Source: Acidobacteriota bacterium
GTDB lineage: Bacteria > Acidobacteriota > Terriglobia > Terriglobales > Acidobacteriaceae
Assembly (NCBI GenBank): GCA_003225615.1
Contig: QIAS01000193.1
Coordinates: forward strand, 609 to 10,753
Length of the DNA: 10,145 nt
Reading direction: 5' to 3'
Positions 6,966 through 10,145 of this stretch are shown in pieces. The stretch's first letter is position 1, and each line of letters begins with the position of its first letter. The position numbers and the translations under genes were made by a program. Under the pieces are notes generated by a model that saw nothing but the letters and a program-made list of their open reading frames with translations, had not been told where the DNA came from and ran no database searches.

Positions 6966-7646
6966 GTGAAGCTGCTTATTCTAGGTCGGGGAAAGACCGG
7001 GGCGCTGGTGGCGGAGGTTGCGCAGTGGCGTAAGCACGAGGTGCGCGTGCTGGGAGCGGCGGATAACCGGCGCGGCGAGGCATTACTTCCGGACAGGCTG
7101 CGCGACATTGATGTGGTGATTGATTTCACTACTCCGCGAGCCGTTCTGGAGAACATCGAAGCTTGCGTTCGTGCGGGCAAGAATATGGTTGTGGGCACCA
7201 CCGGCTGGTATGAGGAGTTGGAGAAGATCCGGGAAATGGTGCTGGAAAGCGGAACGGGGTTTCTGTACGCGGCCAATTTCTCGCTGGGAGTGAATCTGTT
7301 TTTTGAGATTGCGCGGGTGTCGGCTGAGGCGCTGCGCCACCAGTATCATGGCCAGATATTTGAGCGCCATTACGCGCAGAAGAAGGACGCTCCCTCGGGA
7401 ACGGCGCTCGCGATACAAAAAATCATTCGCGACGCCTCCGGCCAGGGACTGGAGATTATCTCCTTCCGCGAGGGAGAGGTGGTAGGCATGCACGAGGTGG
7501 TGTTCGAATCGCATAACGATACAATCTACGTCTGTCATGATGCGAATTCCCGGCGGGCGTTTGCGGAAGGCGCCGTGCGGGCGGCGGAATGGCTGGCGGG
7601 GAAGAAGGGTTTTTTCGATTTCCGGGATATTTGGCGAGAGTTGTAG
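6966..7646 (+). CDS. dapB: 4-hydroxy-tetrahydrodipicolinate reductase, short form
   Basis: Reduces the DapA product with NAD(P)H to tetrahydrodipicolinate (EC 1.17.1.8). From GTG 6966 it has 226 residues, shorter than the roughly 270 of E. coli, as in the compact DapB subgroup. It starts directly with the Rossmann strand KLLILGRGKTG. Then come VVIDFTTP, VVGTTGWY (75-82), ANFSLGVNLFFEI (about 103-115) and the signature ERHYAQKKDAPSGTAL (133-148), with the catalytic His135 and Lys139. The second His of the usual HH pair is Tyr here. FREG.VVGMHEVVFES (about 167-182) is also family-typical. The frame is open back to TTG 6939, but that start and its codons lie in the cgcagag repeat, so GTG 6966 is preferred. 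It is 82 bp after lysC and 108 bp before dapA. Confidence 0.93.
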   Translation: MKLLILGRGKTGALVAEVAQWRKHEVRVLGAADNRRGEALLPDRLRDIDVVIDFTTPRAVLENIEACVRAGKNMVVGTTGWYEELEKIREMVLESGTGFLYAANFSLGVNLFFEIARVSAEALRHQYHGQIFERHYAQKKDAPSGTALAIQKIIRDASGQGLEIISFREGEVVGMHEVVFESHNDTIYVCHDANSRRAFAEGAVRAAEWLAGKKGFFDFRDIWREL

Positions 7647-7651
7647 GAAGT

Positions 7652-7730
7652 CTGGTAGCTGGTAGTTAGTAGCTAGGCGTGGTTGGCATCGCCACGGGGA
7701 TGATGCTAGCTACTAGCTACTGACTACCAG
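7652..7730 (+). repeat. Long imperfect inverted repeat between dapB and dapA
   Basis: The left arm 7652-7676 and right arm 7706-7730 are 25 nt each and complementary at 21 of 25 positions. The 29-nt centre contains an inner cgtgg/ccacg stem (7678-7682 with 7692-7696). The element fills most of the 108-bp gap. There is no following T-run, so it is not a canonical terminator. In RNA it would form a long hairpin that could stabilise or attenuate the transcript. The left arm resembles 3128-3148, marking a dispersed repeat family. Confidence 0.8.
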
Positions 7731-7748
7731 GTTCTTTCGCGTTATCTT
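7720..7748 (+). promoter_or_regulatory. Candidate dapA promoter, leaderless spacing
   Basis: CTGACT (7720-7725, four of six to TTGACA), a 17-bp spacer, then TATCTT (7743-7748, four of six to TATAAT). The hexamer ends 6 bp before the dapA ATG, so initiation would fall at or next to the A of ATG. No Shine-Dalgarno is present. The -35-like box lies in the right arm of the inverted repeat. Weak matches, so tentative. Confidence 0.28.
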
Positions 7749-7754
7749 AGTGTC

Positions 7755-8882
7755 ATGCAACTGCGCGGATGCGGCACCGCTTTAGTCACTCCTTTTAAAC
7801 AAGACGGCTCGGTGGACGAAGCCGCTTTGCGAAACCTTGTCGCTTGGCAAGTGGAGTCGGGCATCGACTTTCTTGTGCCCTGCGGCACGACCGGCGAGAC
7901 GCCGACATTGTCGCATGACGAGTGGTTGCGCGTGGTTGACGTCACCGTGGAAGTTGCTGCCGGCCGCGTCGCGATTGTGGCGGGCGCAACTTCGAATTCA
8001 ACCCACGACGCGGTAGAGAAAGCGAAAGAGATTGCTGCGCGGCCGGGTGTAGACGCCATTCTCACCGCCTCCCCTTATTACAACAAGCCTACGCAGGAAG
8101 GACAGTACCGGCACTTCAAGGCGATTGCGGAGGCGGCGGGAAAACCTATCGTCCTGTACAACGTTCCCGGGCGCACAGGCGCGAATATTGAGCCGGGCAC
8201 GCTGGCTCGACTGGCCGAGGTTCCCAATATTATCGGCGTAAAAGAGGCGAGCGGCAGCATTACGCAGATTGCCGAAGTGTGTAATGCGGTGCCGGAACAT
8301 TTTCTGGTTCTCTCCGGCGACGACGCGATTACTCTGCCGGTGATCGCACTTGGCGGTGTGGGCATTGTGTCGGTGGCATCAAACGAGATTCCGCGCGAGA
8401 TGGCCGAAATGACCCGGGCTGCGCTGAACAACGACTGGGCCACGGCGCGGCGGATTCATCGCAAATATCTGGCGTTGATGCAGGCAAACTTCATCGAATC
8501 GAACCCGCTGCCGGTGAAAGCTGTATTGACGATGATGGGGAAGATTGAAGAGGTGTACCGGTTGCCTCTGCTTCCCATGCGCCGGGACACGCGTTCGCGG
8601 CTGCAGAAGATTGCAATGGATGCAGGAGTAATTGCCAAACCTGCGGCGCCGGCGGCGGATGCAGTGGAGTTCTTCGTGTATGAGAATTGGCTGGCGGGTC
8701 CGCACAAAGTGGTGCTGCATCGCTCGACTTGCGGGCAATGCAATCACGGCAAAGGCCGGCCTGCCGGCCACGATGCCAATCACGCGCGCTGGCACGGGCC
8801 ATACCCTACCCTGTCGGAGGCGCGCGAGGCTTCCCAAAATATGCCGGGCGTGCTGATTCGCAGTGAGTGCAAGTGCATTTAG
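7755..8882 (+). CDS. dapA: 4-hydroxy-tetrahydrodipicolinate synthase fused to a Cys/His-rich domain
   Basis: Condenses pyruvate and aspartate semialdehyde (EC 4.3.3.7), the first step committed to lysine/DAP. Residues 1 to about 295 form a complete DHDPS TIM barrel. Visible are CGTTGETPTL (43-52, triad Thr45/46), ASPYYNKPTQEG (105-116), the catalytic Tyr135 and Arg140 in YNVPGRTG, the Schiff-base Lys163 in IIGVKEASG, LSGDD (186-190), and the C-terminal helices ending near MDAGVIAK. The usual family length is about 290-300, but this protein has 375 residues. An Ala/Pro linker (KPAAPAADA) leads in frame into an extra domain (about 304-375). There is no stop, frameshift or ribosome binding site at the junction, so it reads as a real fusion. 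The Cys/His content suggests metal binding, possibly a regulatory or partner-binding role; that is inference. No Shine-Dalgarno precedes ATG 7755. Confidence 0.95.
   Translation: MQLRGCGTALVTPFKQDGSVDEAALRNLVAWQVESGIDFLVPCGTTGETPTLSHDEWLRVVDVTVEVAAGRVAIVAGATSNSTHDAVEKAKEIAARPGVDAILTASPYYNKPTQEGQYRHFKAIAEAAGKPIVLYNVPGRTGANIEPGTLARLAEVPNIIGVKEASGSITQIAEVCNAVPEHFLVLSGDDAITLPVIALGGVGIVSVASNEIPREMAEMTRAALNNDWATARRIHRKYLALMQANFIESNPLPVKAVLTMMGKIEEVYRLPLLPMRRDTRSRLQKIAMDAGVIAKPAAPAADAVEFFVYENWLAGPHKVVLHRSTCGQCNHGKGRPAGHDANHARWHGPYPTLSEAREASQNMPGVLIRSECKCI
8664..8879 (+). other. C-terminal YENW / CxxCNxG domain of DapA
   Basis: This is the part of dapA beyond the DHDPS core, residues 304-375. It starts VEFFVYENW, then HKVVLHRSTCGQCNHGKGR (Cys326, Cys329, His331), WHGPYPTLSEA (346-356), and ends IRSECKCI (Cys372, Cys374). 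Two Cys pairs plus several His suggest a small zinc-ribbon or treble-clef-like fold. I recall free-standing bacterial proteins of about 70 residues with a similar order (YENW, CxxCNxG, W-GP, C-terminal Cys), but cannot confirm a family name. Function unknown. Confidence 0.7.
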
Positions 8883-8895
8883 AGTTTACCAAGCG

Positions 8896-8983
8896 CGATT
8901 TACGAAGTTAACAAAGGTTCAACAGCTACCCCATTGCCTGCCTGTTCTGGTGTCACTTCGTACTTCGTAAATCGGTACTTCGT
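8896..8983 (+). repeat. 13-bp perfect inverted repeat with acttcgt copies, dapA-dapD gap
   Basis: cgatttacgaagt (8896-8908) is the exact reverse complement of acttcgtaaatcg (8962-8974), 53 bp apart. The heptamer acttcgt occurs three times in direct orientation (8955, 8962, 8977) and once inverted (8902). The element fills most of the 129-bp gap. It is distinct in sequence from the other repeats in this window. Confidence 0.8.
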
Positions 8984-8997
8984 CCTTCCTGTTACCT

Positions 8998-9003
8998 TAT
9001 ACT
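8998..9003 (+). promoter_or_regulatory. Candidate dapD -10 box, leaderless spacing
   Basis: TATACT matches the -10 consensus at five of six positions and ends 8 bp before the dapD ATG, placing a start of transcription at or near the start codon. No Shine-Dalgarno is present between them (ttcctcaa). I see no good -35; acttcgt repeats occupy that area. Confidence 0.3.
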
Positions 9004-9011
9004 TTCCTCAA

Positions 9012-9845
9012 ATGCAGAATCTGAAGGCTGCTATCGAGCACCTGGCGTCCTTGGGTGAGGTGGAATTGCGTCCGGAGGCGCGCGAGACGTTTCTTGAATT
9101 TCGCGATGCTCTTACCGCGGGCAAAATTCGCGCGGCGGAAAAACGAGATGGCAAGTGGGCAGTAAATACTTGGGTCAAACAGGGCATCCTGCTGGGCTTT
9201 CGGCTTGGCGAACTCAGCGAAATGGGAAGCGCTGGCGGACTTTCGTTTGTGGACAAAGATACCTTCCCTTCCCGCAATTTTTCCGTGGGGGATCGGGTAC
9301 GCGTGGTGCCGGGTGGGTCTTCGGTGCGACAGGGGGCTTATGTGGCTCCGTCGGTTATTTGCATGCCTCCGATGTTTATTAATGTTGGGGCTTATGTGGA
9401 CGAGGGCACGATGGTGGATTCACATGCGCTGGTGGGCTCTTGCGCGCAGGTGGGAAAACGCGTGCATTTGAGCGCGGGGGCGCAGGTTGGGGGCGTGCTG
9501 GAGCCGGTGAATGCGGCGCCCGTGATCATTGAAGACGATGTGCTGGTTGGAGGGAATTGCGGGATCTATGAAGGAACCCTGGTTCGGGCGCGGGCGGTGC
9601 TGGGGGCGGGAACGATTCTGACGCGGTCGACGCCCTTGTATGACATTGTTCGGGGCGAGGTTTATCGCGCTACGGATGAGAAGTCTTTGGAGGTACCGGA
9701 AGATGCGGTGGTCGTTCCGGGGGCGCGGGCGGTGAAGAAGGGACAGGCGGCGAAGTGGAACCTTTCGCTGTATACGCCGGTGATTGTGAAATACCGGGAT
9801 GAGAAGACCGATCAGCGGACTGAGCTTGAGGATTTGCTGCGGTAG
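9012..9845 (+). CDS. dapD: Tetrahydrodipicolinate N-succinyltransferase
   Basis: Transfers succinyl from succinyl-CoA to tetrahydrodipicolinate (EC 2.3.1.117), the entry to the succinylase branch of DAP/lysine synthesis. From ATG 9012 it has 277 residues, close to E. coli DapD (274). The N-terminal helical domain carries [11 protein letters not shown] (54-64). The left-handed beta-helix follows: [19 protein letters not shown], then [20 protein letters not shown] (118-137), [16 protein letters not shown] (141-156), [17 protein letters not shown] (160-176), and LGAGTILT (197-204). The C-terminal [17 protein letters not shown] matches the family ending. The frame is open upstream to 8934, but those 26 codons come from the repeat-filled gap and are unlike DapD, so ATG 9012 is preferred. 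dapE and a succinyl-DAP aminotransferase would be needed downstream and are not in the window. Confidence 0.96.
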   Translation: MQNLKAAIEHLASLGEVELRPEARETFLEFRDALTAGKIRAAEKRDGKWAVNTWVKQGILLGFRLGELSEMGSAGGLSFVDKDTFPSRNFSVGDRVRVVPGGSSVRQGAYVAPSVICMPPMFINVGAYVDEGTMVDSHALVGSCAQVGKRVHLSAGAQVGGVLEPVNAAPVIIEDDVLVGGNCGIYEGTLVRARAVLGAGTILTRSTPLYDIVRGEVYRATDEKSLEVPEDAVVVPGARAVKKGQAAKWNLSLYTPVIVKYRDEKTDQRTELEDLLR

Positions 9846-9854
9846 GAGTCAAAG

Positions 9855-9900
9855 CCTTTAACCGCAGAGTTCGCAGAGGAATCGCTGAGAGCGTAGAGAA
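9855..9900 (+). repeat. 46-bp cgcagag repeat element, copy B (after dapD)
   Basis: After cctttaac come cgcagagtt, cgcagagga, (at), cgctgagag, cgtagagaa. This is the same unit-unit-2 bp-unit-unit layout and total length as 6915-6960. It fills the 57-bp gap between dapD and the convergent HAD gene and ends 2 bp before that gene's stop codon. Confidence 0.8.
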
Positions 9901-9902
9901 AT

Positions 9903-10145
9903 TCAGTTTTGGTGGATTGAGATTTTGAGCAGCGAGCCAGGGCCTGTTCCGTCGGTTGAGACTTGTAATTGCGAGAGGCTTTGGACCACCGCGTCAGCTT
10001 GCTGCAGCTCGGCGCTGGGATAGGTGCTGGTCAAAGCGATTACCTTCATGCCGCCAGCATGCGCGGCGGCGATTCCCGCGGGCGCATCTTCAATTACCAG
10101 GCATTCTGCCGGTTCTCGTCCTAGCAACCGTGCGCCTTTCACATA
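9903..10145 (-). CDS. HAD-superfamily phosphatase, C-terminal fragment
   Basis: The frame is open to the right edge and ends at TGA (9905-9903), so only about the last 80 residues are present. The GTG at 10142 is internal to the open frame (a Tyr codon precedes it) and need not be the start. CLVIEDAPAGIAAAHAGGMK is the acidic motif IV of HAD hydrolases, in the form seen in beta-phosphoglucomutase and sugar-phosphatase-like members (subfamily IA). VIALTSTYP and the ADAVVQSLSQL segment follow, as in those enzymes. The nucleophile motif DxD lies outside the window, so the substrate cannot be inferred. The gene converges on dapD and has no evident link to lysine synthesis. Confidence 0.85.
   Translation of the reverse strand, partial: YVKGARLLGREPAECLVIEDAPAGIAAAHAGGMKVIALTSTYPSAELQQADAVVQSLSQLQVSTDGTGPGSLLKISIHQN

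Noticed and set aside
8625..8670. Frameshift or stop-loss artefact creating the DapA extension
   Set aside because: The junction is in frame with an Ala/Pro linker, the extension has a coherent motif order and ends at its own stop; an assembly error still cannot be excluded from one sequence.
8934..9011. 26-residue N-terminal extension of DapD
   Set aside because: The codons come from the acttcgt repeat region, do not resemble DapD, and ATG 9012 gives the normal family length.

Overview
The window looks like chromosomal DNA from a fairly GC-rich soil-type bacterium, most probably an Acidobacteriota (Terriglobia-like) lineage. The basis is inference: a DUF4097-type surface protein beside shikimate kinase, a short-form DapB, an archaeal/fungal-type Asd, and gaps filled with small repeats built from short words, which I associate with that phylum. 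No phylogenetic marker is present, so the assignment is provisional. I see no tRNA, rRNA, IS element, phage gene or CRISPR array.

Left block (1-3127, + strand): the 3' part of a DUF4097-like beta-repeat protein, then aroK (shikimate kinase), a secreted protein of unknown function, and an AI-2E family membrane transporter. A 7-bp tandem repeat (606-661) lies directly before aroK. The transporter converges on galT (3192-4217, - strand), a two-CxxC GalT-type nucleotidyltransferase. A divergent spacer of about 170 bp (4218-4386) separates galT from the next block.

Right block (4387-9845, + strand): asd, lysC, dapB, dapA, dapD. These encode the aspartate-to-lysine/diaminopimelate route through the succinylase branch. 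LysC phosphorylates aspartate and Asd reduces the product to the semialdehyde. DapA condenses that with pyruvate, DapB reduces the ring, and DapD succinylates tetrahydrodipicolinate. The later steps (dapC/argD, dapE, dapF, lysA) are not in the window. A convergent HAD-type phosphatase fragment (9903-10145, - strand) closes it.

The most unusual feature is dapA. After a complete DHDPS core it continues in frame through an Ala/Pro linker into a small Cys/His-rich domain (residues about 304-375, with CGQCNHG and a terminal CKC) that ordinary DapA lacks. The second theme is the intergenic DNA. Three of the four gaps after lysC hold a short structured repeat, and so do the gaps before aroK and after the transporter; four word families are involved. 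One family gives two 46-bp copies with identical internal architecture, one of which abuts the dapB start. dapA and dapD have no Shine-Dalgarno but have -10-like hexamers 6-8 bp before their ATGs, which fits leaderless transcription.
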